Positions 10,048 to 20,389 of a stretch of 64,000 nucleotides of DNA are shown in pieces. The DNA is from Verticillium longisporum (lineage: Eukaryota > Ascomycota > Sordariomycetes > Glomerellales > Plectosphaerellaceae): assembly GCA_019188255.1 (NCBI GenBank), contig JAETXT010000008.1:2604001-2668000 (forward strand), given 5' to 3'. Each line of letters opens with the position of its first letter. Within the stretch, counting starts at the first letter, position 1. Under the pieces are notes generated by a model, which had not been told where the DNA came from, ran no database searches, and was given only the letters and a program-made list of their open reading frames with translations. A program made the position numbers and the translations under genes.

Positions 10048-11503
10048 CTGCCGAATACCAGTGTTTTCTGGAGTTGCTGGTTGCACATCTAGACTTGATG
10101 TGCGTTCTGCAACATTGAGACTCGATCTGCCTTCTGAGCAGGCACTTCTTGCTTGCCATTTCTTGTGGGCGCTCTACGTACAGGGGTTCCGAGTAGACAT
10201 GTCTGCCTTGCCGAACCTGTCAGGGCTTCCGGTACTTCATGGCACCATCACGTCGTTCTGCACATCTTGGCGCAGTGCTTCAGTTCGGCGTGGAATCCTG
10301 CCGCAGGTATTTCCACCTTATCACTCTGCGTCTCGACTGTCTCTTCCTACTTGCCTTTCACCTCACTTGCTCTGCCACTTTCTACTTATTCCTTCCTGGG
10401 TATATCCTTCGTACACTATATCCTCACTTTGCCTCTCTACCTCACCTCCTATTTTACCTCTTCCTACTCACCCTCCAACCTCACCTTCTAACCTCCCCTC
10501 TTCCTATTTTGCCTCTCTACCTCACCTTCTAATCTCACCTCTTCCTATTTTGCCTCTCTACCTCGCCTTCTAATCTCACCTCTTCCTATTTTACCTCTTC
10601 TGACCTCACCTCCCTACCTCTTTCTTCCAACCCCATCCTCTCAACCTCACCTCTTCTATTTTAACTCTTCAGACCCCATCCTTCCTACCTTACCTTCCAA
10701 CCTCACCTCTTCTATTGTAACTCTTCAGACCCCATCCTTCCTGCCTCACCTTCCAACCTCACCTTCCAACCACACTTCTTCTTATTCACGCCTTCCCACC
10801 TCATCCTCCTACTGGACCTCTCCCTTCCTTCACGCTCTTGACTTCACTCTTCCCATCTACTTGACATATTCTTACCTTACTTATTTATTCTACCCAGCCT
10901 CATCTTACCTTACCTACGCTGCTTCTCTAGTCTACCTCACCTCCTCGACTTGGACCGCAGCAGCCCTGCGAGTGGAGAGCAGCATCTTCCTACACTGCAT
11001 CCATGCTCTCTACTGATGCCAACCTCTGAGCTCCCTTATCTGCTGCCCAGACTCATCACAGTCAGCGCGGTGCAAGGTCTTCCTGCTCATATCCAGTTCA
11101 GCTTCCTCTGAGTCCTGTCTTGCGTTCATCTCTTGCCCTCAAATCTACTAGGGCAGGAGCATCACTTCACAAACTGAAGTCATGCATACTGGCCTTGCCT
11201 TCTAAAGTCAGACGCAATCATATTTTTACCATATCTTCTCGACCTAGCAGCAACTCACTCCGGGCTCTCTTCTTCACTGGGGTCCCCCTAATCGCCTTTT
11301 CTTTCCTGTCACATCTACTCATCTTCATAAAACATCCCTTCCCTCCTTGCCCCTCTCCCGTCCCATCCAACATCTTGATCACATCTTTACATTGCGTTCT
11401 TAACACTTCCGATATCAAACATCTCGCAGCATCTATCACTTCTTCTTACACGCTCAGCGACTCCAAGCTCAGGAAAAAAAAAAGGCTAACAAGAAGGGGG
11501 CAG
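10048..11503. repeat. Polypyrimidine tract with nested minisatellites upstream of truncated catalase
   Basis: From about 10310 to 10960 the + strand is almost purely C and T, built from CCTCACCTY / TTCCTATTTT words. A unit of about 48 bp (CTCTTCCTATTTTGCCTCTC..) repeats near 10497 and 10545, and a unit of about 59 bp (TTCAGACCCCATCCTTCC..) repeats near 10665 and 10725. No gene is supported. The open frame from 11120 that runs into the catalase is low in coding character. The stretch sits exactly where the catalase N-terminal exons should be. Confidence 0.8.
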
Positions 11504-12553
11504 TTCTGGGACTACATCGCCAGCCACCAAGAGTGCGTGCACCAGGTCATGCACCTCTTCTCCGACCGCGGGACGCCGTACTCGTACCGCCACATGAACG
11601 GCTACACAGGCCACACGCTCAAGTGGACCAAGCCGGACGGGTCGTTCGTCTACACGCAGCTGCACTTCAAGACGCGCCAGGGCAACAAGACGTTGACGGC
11701 GGACGAGGCGGCGCGCACGGCGGCCTCGAACCCGGACTGGGCGACGCAGGACCTCTTCGAGGCGATCGCGCGGCGCGACCCGCCGTCCTGGGACGTGTAC
11801 GCGCAGACGCTGACGGCGGCGCAGGCGCGGGCGTTCCGCTGGAACGTCTTCGACCTGACCAAGGTCTGGCCGCAGGCCGAGGTGCCGCTGCGGCGCTTCG
11901 GCCGCATGACGCTCGACCGCAACCCGGCCAACTACTTTGCCGAGGTCGAGCAGGCCGCCTTTGCGCCGTCGCACCTCGTGCCGGGCGTCGAGCCCTCGGC
12001 CGACCCTGTGCTGCAGGCCCGCCTCTTCAGCTACCCGGACACGCACCGCCACCGCCTCGGCGTCAACTACCAGCAGATCCCCGTCAACCGGCCGCTGCGC
12101 GCCTTCAACCCCTTTCAGCGCGACGGCGCCATGGCTGTCGACGGCAACGGCGGCGCCGCCCCGGGCTACGAGGCCACGGCGAGCCCGCTGGCGTACAAGC
12201 CCGTGCGCGCCGTGTCGGGCCACGAGCGGTGGGAGGGCGAGGCTGTCGAGGCTGTGTTCGCCGAGGTCGGCCCCGAGGACTACGTGCAGGCCGCCGGTCT
12301 CTGGGCCGGGCTGGGCCGGTCGCAGGGCCCGCAGTCGAACTATGTCGGCAACGTGGCGGGGCATCTCGCTGGCGCCGAGGAGGGCACGAGGAGGCGGGTG
12401 TATGAGATGTTTGGCAAGGTGGATGGGGAGCTCGGCAGGCGGATCGCGGCGGCGACGGAGAAGCTGGCGGCGCCGGAGAAGCTGGCGGCGCCGGAGAAGC
12501 TGGCGGCGCCGGAGAAGCTGGCGGCGCCTGCGGAGGTCAAGTCGAAGCTGTAG
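11504..12553 (+). pseudogene. Catalase, 5'-truncated (N-terminal heme-pocket exons missing), peroxisomal SKL end
   Basis: About 350 codons of a clade-3-like heme catalase remain: FWDYIASHQECVHQVMHLFS, RGTPYSYRHMNGYTGHTLKW, NPFDLTKVWP-like (NVFDLTKVWPQAEVPL), the VEQAAFAPSHLVPGVEPSAD block and RLFSYPDTHRHRLG with the proximal heme Tyr. The first roughly 150 residues of the family, with the distal His and Asn, are absent. Just before the first catalase codon is an intact intron 3' end (GGCTAACAAG..GGCAG, 11494-11503), so the truncation point lies inside an old intron; no donor exists within 100 bp upstream. The frame stays open backwards to 11120, but that part is pyrimidine-rich and not catalase-like. 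The tail has four copies of EKLAAP (18-bp unit, 12458-12531) and ends KSKL, a canonical peroxisomal signal. No stops or RIP scars: the loss is recent or a misassembly. Confidence 0.8.
12458..12531 (+). repeat. 18-bp tandem repeat in catalase tail
   Basis: Four near-identical copies of an 18-bp unit encode EKLAAP in frame, between the helical end of the catalase domain and the SKL signal. It forms a spacer of variable length. Confidence 0.9.
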
Positions 12554-12917
12554 GTGGATTCATCGACGTCAAAATTGGACATGCATCGTTACGTTGTGTA
12601 GTAGGATGTGGAACACGTAACGTGAATACAAGGAAGCGAGGGTCTGGATTATGGAGTGATGTGGCTCGCGATGATCCACCTGATGAGGAACAGTAAAAGA
12701 TATACGGACCATAATTCATAGATGATGACTTTCTTTCAGGGATCTTGTCCTCTCGCACCGATGTCATATCATCGCATTCAAACAACATGCACCGCCCACC
12801 ACAGCCCAGGAAAAGCGCACCATCTAATCCACAGACAGCAGAGGACCCTCAGGCCAGACGTCTCACATGAGTCACATGTCCAAGCCAAGCCGACGCTCCA
12901 AACAGCCCAAACTGGAA
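12554..12917. other. Convergent gap after catalase
   Basis: A 364-bp gap between the catalase stop and the stop of the cysteine-tailed gene on the other strand. No gene, RNA or repeat is seen. Confidence 0.5.
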
Positions 12918-13384
12918 CTAGCACAGGCAGTCGAGGCACTGGAAGCAGCAGAACCCAGCACACATGCCGCAGCAGATGGCCTGCGTGGTCAGCAGTCAGG
13001 CCCAAGAAATAGAGAGAGTCGACAAATCTCATAGCAAACGTCCAAACAGAGGATCGCGTCCCCGAAAACTCTCAACAAAGTGTCGAAATTGATAAAGGGT
13101 CGAAGAAGCAAAAATAGAAAGAAAAATAACAAGGCAGAGAAAGGCCTAGAGAGGCCGACTCACCGAACAGTCACCCCTCCTCCCGCCGCGCAGGGCGAGA
13201 GCCTGCTCCTCCGACGAGGGCGCGTAGGACATGGGCGCGATGGGACGCTGGGCTTTTCGTCAGCCTGACCAGCAAGTGGCACCAGATGAGGATCTGGGTG
13301 ACGTACAGGTTGGGCGAGACGGGGCTGCGGCGAGAGCAGCGCCGGCTCTGGCGGTGCGAGGACGGGGTTCTTCTCGAAGGACAT
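12918..13384 (-). CDS. Small cysteine-tailed protein (CYSTM-like), 74 aa
   Basis: I assembled this from three exons: 13384..13307, 13247..13164 and 12980..12918, total 74 aa. The introns are GTACGT..CAG (59 nt, branch GCTGAC) and GTGAGT..CAG (183 nt, branch CTGAC); both junctions are phase 0. The N-terminal two thirds are Pro/Ala-rich (MSFEKNPVLAPPEPALLSPQ ..). The last 20 residues are AICCGMCAGFCCFQCLDCLC, preceded by DCS; nine cysteines fall in the final 23 residues. Small proteins with a disordered N-terminus and a short cysteine-packed hydrophobic C-terminus resemble the eukaryotic CYSTM family of membrane-associated stress proteins; that assignment is inference from layout, not a search. 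No single open frame spans it, so it is easily missed. Confidence 0.6.
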
Positions 13385-14142
13385 GGCGGCGGCGGCGGCG
13401 TAATGTTATCGGAAAGTGTAGGGCGTGTTACTGATTGAAAAACACTCTACTGATGCATCTTTGTTGGATTTGCCGGACTCTCGGAATGAGGTCGAGCGAA
13501 CGGCAGCATAGGGCATGTAGGAGCTATAAGTCTGTGTATCGCCGCTGGCGAGAGGCGCTGCGCGAATTCAGCGGATGATCGAAAACATGGCGCGTCGGTC
13601 AGGTATCCCAGGTAGGATGATGCGTCATGTCAGACATTGCAGGTAAGCAGAGGATAGCTACAGATGCGGCCGACGGATCCGTGGACGGTTGGGAGGGGTC
13701 TGTCGGGGCAGAAGCGGCAGGGTCAGGCGGTGTTGGTCTGACGTTGGTGGATGGATGCGCGGTCGTGATGGCCCCAATGTGACGTGTGCGAGTGATCACA
13801 TGCCGTTTTCTGTCTCGGTTGGGCCGCCCCAAATGTTGCTTCGCAGAGGGCGAATACTTTGTAGTCGTGGAACTAGATTTCTGCAGTCCCATTCCCTCCT
13901 CTGATGGTTTTCCCTCCTCGGATAGTTCCCTCATGGCGCATGGGATTCGTGCTTTGGCTCGGTTTCGCTTTCGCCATGGGACCTGTCCTAGGTACTGATA
14001 TGAGGTACTTTGCATGCTTGCGATAGTCAGCGTCATGTAGGCCACCACGGTCACGCATCCAGTCTCAAAACAAAAAGAGGCGCCGTGGACTACATCAAGT
14101 CATGCACGCAGCAGAATCGTCACGTCCTCCGCCCGCACCCTC
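13385..14142. other. Intergenic region, nothing recognised
   Basis: Upstream of the CYSTM-like gene and downstream of the MFS gene. No coding, RNA or repeat signal beyond one TAGGTACTGA..AGGTAC motif near 13989. Confidence 0.5.
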
Positions 14143-15569
14143 CTACTTCATCCACCCGATGCGCTTCCACAGCCAGCTCATCCCCCCGAGCGCGGCCGTC
14201 ACGCCCGTAAACACAATCAGCGTTCCGTAGCCGCTGCCGTAGCCGAACGCGGCATCGCCCATCCACGGCTTCCCCTCGATGAGCGCCTCGCTCAGCGGTC
14301 CCGACACCATGTTGCCGACACCTCGGCCCGACGCGAGACAGCCAAAGACCAGGATGGGATCCACGCCCCTGCCCTGGCCCTTCTCCCGCTCGACGATGCT
14401 CGTCATGACGCCGGGCCAGGCCGACGTGTAGCTGCCGGCAAACAGGCCGTACACGGCGCAGAAGACGTAGAGCACAGGCAGATTGGAGGCGAACCCCCAA
14501 AGCATCAGACACCCGACGGCGGCGCCGATGGAGCTCACGAGGAGACAGTGGCCGACGGGCAGGCGGTCCACCATGTGGCCCATGGCGACGCAGCCAAATA
14601 CGCTTGCCACGTTGACAAACAAGAGCGTCGAGGCGGCGGCGAAGGGTGCCGCGCCGAGAAACGTCTGGGCGTAGGACGGCAGGTAGACGGCTGGTAGGAA
14701 GTAGCCGAGGGCCTCGACCATGTTGGCAACCTGGTGCAGCAGAAAGGGCCGGCTCAGCAGGAAGCGTACGTTGGCGTGGGGCCTGCGGAAGGCGGCGCTC
14801 GAGGAGCGGGCGCTGGTCGGCGGGATGCGCGGGCGGATGAAGAAGGCCAGAGGCGCGGCCAGCAGGAACAGCAGGCCGGCCCAGAGGCGGAGGGTCGTGC
14901 GATGACCGAAGCGCGAGAGGAGCGTCTCCATGAGAAGGGGGAAGATGACGCCGGCGATGCCCGTACCGGACCACATGATGCCGTAGGCGAGCCCCTTGCG
15001 ACGGACGAACCACTCATCCATGTAGACGATGCAGGGAATGTAGGCGAGGGCCCCGCCCATGGCATAAAAGACGCCCTGGGTGGCGATGAGATGCGGCACC
15101 GTGGTGCTGAACGAGGACATGGCGAGGGCGAAACACGTCAAGAGGAGGCCGATGACGGGCGACCAGCGGGAGAAGCGAGGGACGACGCGGAGGACGGAGA
15201 TGACGAGAGGTGCTGTAAAGTACATGATGCCCATGGCGCAGGTGCCGATGACGGCAATGTTGGGGGCGCCGGCAAAGGGGGCGTGGGTCGCATAGTAGCT
15301 GCGGAAGACGCCAAAAGAAAAGGGAAGCCCCAGATGAGGGCCTCGACGAGGAAGCAGGCGGCGAGGAACAGGTGCGCATGTTTGCCCTCGTCAGCAGGCG
15401 GCAGCGACTCGAACTCATCGGCGGGATCGTGTGTGTCGGTGACGGCGGGGAGGTCGGTCTCACCGAGGGCGGCATCTGGCGTTGCGGCACCGAGTGGGGT
15501 TCCGTCGAAGAAGTCGGGACGGTCGAGGGTTCGCAGTTCGAGGCTGGGCCGCACTTCCGACGTGGCCAT
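14143..15569 (-). CDS. MFS transporter, monocarboxylate-porter-like, one frame break
   Basis: The coding region is 15569..14143 with one missing base near 15312-15331; restoring the frame length gives about 475 aa. The N-terminal cytoplasmic part (MATSEVRPSLELRTLDRPDF ..) leads into the first helix HLFLAACFLVEALIWGFPF. The other frame then continues FSFGVFRSYYATHAPFAG, as expected for fungal monocarboxylate-type MFS proteins. About twelve hydrophobic helices follow, with the loop YMDEWFVRRKGLAYGIMWSG typical of the group. It is a plasma-membrane or vacuolar transporter; the substrate is unknown. The break falls in the run TTCCCTTTTCTTTTGG on the coding strand, with no GT..AG pair to make an intron. 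The rest is intact, so I favour a sequencing error but a real lesion is possible. Confidence 0.78.
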
Positions 15570-16375
15570 GATGATGACAAGATGGCGATGGCAGTTGACT
15601 GTGATCAAAGGGAGCGACAAGGCTGCAGCTGTAGAGCCCCGATCTAGATCTCGATGCCAGAGAAACAGTCGAGAAGCAGGCGGAAAGAGTGACTCTTAAG
15701 CAGTTGCCTCAAGTGAGCGACGACCAGAAAGAGGAAGGAAGCACCAGCCGGGGCCCACTAGCCGCGCCCTTGCTGTCAAACCCCTCCGCCCAGCGTGTCA
15801 TCAGGGGTCGTCGCCTCGAGTCTGAAGGTATGGGTGCCGACCGAGTAGTGCTTACTTTCGACTTGCTGTGGTTGGAAACCATCAAGCTTCACCGCTACTC
15901 GATGGCCTCAACGCAAACACGACGCTGCTGTGGGCAATGAGCGACGGCATGACAACATGAGAGGAACACTCTGCGTGCCACGTCCGATCTCGCTGGCGGC
16001 ACGAATCCTCTGCTTGGTGTGTTCGATTGACGACATCATTGACTGCCCAGCTCGTCATAAGCCAGAAGAAGATACATCCTTTCATTCCTATAGAAAATTG
16101 CTGAAGCCTATAGAAGATTGCTGAAGCCAATAATCCATCTCACATGTGCAGCGAAGCGACCCTATACTTTTAAAAATATGCTAATTGCAAAAGACCAAAA
16201 ACGCCGTTGTCATGGCCATATACCCAACCGTTACACCAAGAACCCTTTTTATTTTGTGTTTCAGACCCCTCGGTTTTCCACCTGTACATCTTTCTTCCTC
16301 TCCTTTTCCTGATCCCTTGTCAATTTTTTCATTTTTTTTTTCGGTCCGAAACGAGTCGAATCAAGCACCACCCCT
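15570..16375. other. Intergenic region, nothing recognised
   Basis: Between the MFS start and the PQ-loop stop, both on the minus strand. No gene is supported; a T-run lies near 16324-16340 and AT-rich sequence near 16120-16340. Confidence 0.5.
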
Positions 16376-17562
16376 CTAAGGGTAGGACGTATCCCCCCGC
16401 GCGAGAAGAGGGCGCTGGTCCCACCGGTCCTGGTCAATGCAGTGCCCATCAGCCTCCTCCTCGTCCTCGTCGTCGCCCTCGTACTCATCGTCGTCCTCGT
16501 CCTCGTCCTTGCGGTACAGGAAGAACTGCACAAAGATGCCCATGTCGAGCAGCAGCGTGCCCATGCTGCCAGCGAGCCACGACAGGTTGACGAGGATGTA
16601 CCGCGCGTACCCGCGGCCCGGCGCGCAGCCGTGGCGGCCGCAGTGCGGGTCGTACGCAAAGATGGACAGCACGTACGTCAGATTGCCGAGGCACGCGAAG
16701 AGGAAGAAGAGCATGCTGACGCCCTCGGTCGACTTGCGGCGGTAGTTGAGCAGGATCTGCGGCAGCCGCGAGCCGAGGTACAGCACGGCGCAGAGCCAGC
16801 CAAAGACCTGGCCCCAAAAGTTGAAGCCGAGCTGCTGGTCGGCGCCGTGGTCGTCGTGGCCGTCGTGGTCGGTCACCGTCGTGGCCGGCGCCGTGCGTGG
16901 GCGAGTAGCGCCGGCTGAGGAGCCAGCCGAGGACGCCGGCGGCGCAGACCATGAGGATGGCGACGGCGTTCCAGAGGGCCGTCTGCAGACGCGTCGGCTG
17001 CGCCGGCGTCGCGGGCGGCGGGCCGTCGTGCAGCGGCACGGCTGGCGAGAGGTTCGACCAGTCGGAGCCGCGGCGCTCGCGGTGGGCGGCGGCGTGGTCC
17101 AGCAGTGTGGTGCGCTCGTTGAGCATGTCGCGTTCGCGGTCGGGGACGCGCGCGGGCCTTGGCTTCGGTGCCGGCGGCACGACCTCGTCCTTCCAGGTGA
17201 AGCCGCGGTAGTAGAAGCACTGGGCGAGGAGTACGATATCGGCAATGGTGTAGTAGATGGCGAGAATGATCTAACACGTCAGCTTGGACGGCTTTTGAAG
17301 GGGGAGCGGGCTGAGAGAGAAAACGCACCATGGTCGGAAGAACGCCCTGCAGGACGGCGCCCAGAATGTTAAAGACATCGCCAGCAAGCCAGACAATGAT
17401 GAACTGCAGAGACAGTCCGTCTGCGCTGCTGCGGCGAAAGTTCTCGAGGATCTGGGGCGAAAAGACGACGACCCAGCAGGCAATGGAAATGGAGCCACAG
17501 ATGCCCGAGATGGCCTCGACGTCGAGGTGCAACGGCGCCGTGGGAGGTGCCATGGAGAACAT
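16376..17562 (-). CDS. PQ-loop repeat transporter (YPQ/PQLC2-like), one frame break
   Basis: Exons are 17562..17329 and 17270..16376, with a 58-nt intron (GTGCGT..TTAG). Two PQ-loop repeats are seen: FSPQILENFRRSSADGLS in exon 1 and SRLPQILLNYRRKSTEGVS in exon 2, the hallmark of seven-helix vacuolar/lysosomal cationic amino acid exporters (yeast Ypq1-3). Helices include AISGICGSISIACWVVVF, IILAIYYTIADIVLLAQCFY, AVAILMVCAAGVLGWLLS and YILVNLSWLAGSMGTLLLDM. An acidic tail (DEDEDDDEYEGDDEDEEEA) follows. The frame changes between SRRYSPTHG and DDHGADQQLGFNFWG, around 16868-16915, in a His/Asp-rich linker. Removing one base would make 375 aa; two missing bases would also do. No canonical intron explains it. 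Confidence 0.78.
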
Positions 17563-18743
17563 GTTCGACAGGCGGCTGGCCGTGGTCGTAGCGCACAGCT
17601 CGATGAGGGCGGCAGTTGGTGACGATGCGTTCGTAAGAGGGTGCACCAGAGGGAGGTGGGGAGGGGCGAGCAGTCTGGTGCTTGGGGGGCGAATGGTTCC
17701 TGGGATCCGCCTAGATGTAACAAAGAACCCCGACAAGACGAAGATGGGGGAAGAAAAGAACAAGCAAAGGGAAGAATGGCGTCGGCCGTGACTCAATTGA
17801 CATCTGCGGACTGGGTGGCGCGCCGAGCAAAGTGTCGCGTGCCGAGCAAAGTGGTAAGGCTTAAGGCAGAAGCAGACTTTTTCCTCATCGTCCAAGTTGC
17901 CTGTGCTGCTTCCAGTGGAGGGCCTAAAGCCTGGCTGCCAAGCTGCCTCCCTCTCGTTCAGCGCCTCTCGGGTGTCAATCCGGTGACCGTGCTCTCTTCT
18001 CGGAGCGAGCTGCAAAACTCGATAGGCTCGTCATTATAATCCACGTGCCCCCCTGCAAGGTCCTGCAAGGGTAGACTCGGCCCTGCAGGGGTAGAGTTTT
18101 TAGCGAACGAAAGCGACGTCACAGGGCGATCTGGAATGCGGGGAGGCCGAGGCCAGGGTCCCCGCCAACCCTAACCCTGAGTCAGCTCTCCCGGCCGCTG
18201 CCCGCTGCGAGAGCTCTTGCTGACCCATCGGAAGCAGAAGTGGAAGGTGGGGTTCTATCATGATGCCTGCTTCGACAATGATGAGGGTGTCTACTTGTTG
18301 AGCTGCTACTTGTTGAGCTGCTGCTCAATCAAGTCCATATCACTGTGATTCCCATTCATCAGACACCCTCGAGAATGGCCCATCGCCGAAACGTTAAATC
18401 ATAAATCATCACGCAGCCAACGCTCCGCACCGGAGCTCCCTGCTAGCGTTGTCAAATGGTGATGCAACATTAGCTGTCGCGGCCCCACGATATTTGTCCG
18501 AGTCGGCACTGGATTATTAAGCACTCACCTCTCATTCACAACCACCGCCATCACGACATTCTACCTTCCGTGACATACCCTCCATACCCCCTCTTCCCCT
18601 CTCACGAACGTCCAACAGCAATCACTACGACCATTGCGTCCTCAATCCTGCTCACTGCCCTCCACACCAGGGCACCGTGGCTCCGCTGCCTCCATCGATC
18701 TTTCGCCTCCGGCTTTACCGCTCGCGCCAAAACATACCTCGGC
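17563..18743. promoter_or_regulatory. Divergent promoter between PQ-loop gene and NPY1
   Basis: A 1.18-kb gap. It holds a short repeat of CCTGCAAGG/CCTGCAGGGGTAGA words (18050-18100), TTGTTGAGCTGCTACTTGTT (near 18295) and two telomere-like CCCTAA units at 18168-18179. An open frame in phase with NPY1 runs from ATG 18570. Confidence 0.5.
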
Positions 18744-20042
18744 ATGGCTCCTCACGCCGCCCCTCAGCTTCTCCCACCGCTCGATGACCCTCAGTCGTCG
18801 CTGTCGAAAAAGTTTGGCCGTGAGACCATCAACTACTTTGCCGGCAACCCCGTCAACCGCCTGTCATGGCTGCGCACCGATTTCGGGTTTCTCAGGACAG
18901 CCTTCCAGCTCGAGGAAACTCGCTTCCTCGCCCTGAAGAACCTCACACCCCTGGTCGACGACCCGAACACGCTGTCCCCTCTGACGTACAAGGAGCTCTC
19001 CCCGGTCACCGGCGAGGACCCCTTTGGCCCCTCGGAGGACGACCTCATCAAGAACTTTGACTCCAACGAGAACCGTCCCGTCGTCCTGTTCCTCGGTCTC
19101 CTCGATGACGGCAGTGTCCCGTTCGAGTACAAGGGTCACAAGGGCCGCCCCTACTTCGCCGTCGACGTGACACCCCACGGCACCTACGCTGCCGCTGCGC
19201 AGACCTTCATCGATGAGCAGCAGGCGCGTGGCAGGCAATTCCTCGAGGCGAGGATACACCTCTCCCTCGATGCCCGATCAGGTATGTTTAATGCGTCTGC
19301 TACCCATTGCTAGCAAAAAGGCCTGGCCTGACAGAACCCCCCCCAAGCTGCCCTCTACGCCCAGGCGCGCTCCACCATTGACTGGAACGCCCGCAACCAG
19401 TTCTGCGGCGGCTGCGGCGCGCGCACCCTCTCGGGCCACGCCGGCTTCAAGCGCATCTGCCCGCCAACGGACCGCGCCACCGCCGCCTCCGGCACGCCGC
19501 GCGCCGACTGCCCCACCCGCAGGGGTGTCTCGAACCTCAGCTTCCCGCGTACGGACCCGACCATGATCGCGGCCGTCATTTCGGCCGACGGCAAGCGCGT
19601 GCTGCTGGGCCGCCAGAAGCGCTACCCGCCGCACATGTACAGCACGCTCGCCGGCTTCCTCGAGCCGGGCGAGTCGATCGAGGACGCCGTGCGCCGCGAG
19701 GTCTTCGAGGAGAGCGGCGTCCGCGTCGGCCGCGTCGCCATCCACTCGAGCCAGCCCTGGCCCTACCCGGCCAGCCTCATGATCGGCGCCGTCGCCCAGG
19801 CCCTGCCCGACGGCGAGGCCATCGACCTCGGCAACGACCCCGAGCTCGAGGCCGCCCACTGGTACCCCGTCGACGAGGTCCGTCTGGCGCTGCAGTTGGG
19901 CGTCGGCGGCCTCGGCGAGCCCGCGCCCGAGGGGTACGTCGAGGGCACCCTGCGTCTGCCGCCGCACACGGCCATTGCCAACAGGCTGCTGGCGGCGGTT
20001 GTCGACGGCTTCGCGACGGCGGCGGATGCGTCCAAGATTTAG
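18744..20042 (+). CDS. NPY1: NADH pyrophosphatase (Nudix), peroxisomal
   Basis: Exons are 18744..19281 and 19348..20042, 410 aa (intron 66 nt, GTATGT..AAG). It hydrolyses NAD(H) to NMN(H) and AMP. The N-terminal domain begins SLSKKFGRETINYFAGNPVN. A zinc ribbon starts at QFCGGCGARTLSGH, with further Cys at RICPP and ADCPT. The Nudix box GFLEPGESIEDAVRREVFEE-SGV fits the consensus exactly, and SQPWPYP after it is the NADH-specific motif of the NudC group. The C-terminus is SKI, a PTS1-like signal; yeast Npy1 is peroxisomal. The MAPHAAPQ start is preferred because family homology begins shortly after it. An in-frame ATG at 18570 would add 58 residues rich in Arg, Ser and Thr that could act as a mitochondrial leader. 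Three peroxisome-relevant traits in one arm (catalase SKL, this SKI) may be coincidence. Confidence 0.88.
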
Positions 20043-20389
20043 GGGGACGCTTTCTCAACGAATAGACTCTGGTTTTGAAGAGAAACCGCTCCTGCCATCT
20101 GTGTAGACTGCCAGCTCAATAGAACTAGATATTCTGAATGCCATGGTAAAGCGATGTATGACTTGATAAGTCGACGTGGAAGTGCGTATCAGCGTGTTCA
20201 CAGACTTGAGCGTAATCTTGGGCTTCAGCTTGATGCATCGGGTACGAATTTTACAGATTTAAGATTTTGATATTGACTCGCTGCTTGTTTTGTTGCCACG
20301 TCCGTTCGTATCTCAAGCTTCATCACTTGCGTGTTCCTCTTTCTTTCCATCGTATTACGCCCAAGTGTGCGGTTCCCTCCGGACCCAGA
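20043..20389. other. Convergent gap between NPY1 and reticulon-like gene
   Basis: A 347-bp AT-leaning tail-to-tail gap. No gene or repeat recognised. Confidence 0.5.

Noticed and set aside
8416..10086. 556-codon frame antisense to BUD22
   Set aside because: Complement of acidic/basic repeat codons; BUD22 motifs and intron support the + strand only.
11120..11503. N-terminal 128 codons in frame with catalase as a genuine protein start
   Set aside because: Pyrimidine-derived Ser/Pro/Leu-rich sequence unlike catalase, and a textbook intron 3' end lies at the junction.
18166..18180. Telomere-like CCCTAA units
   Set aside because: Fewer than two full units inside a normal gene-rich region; chance or trivial.
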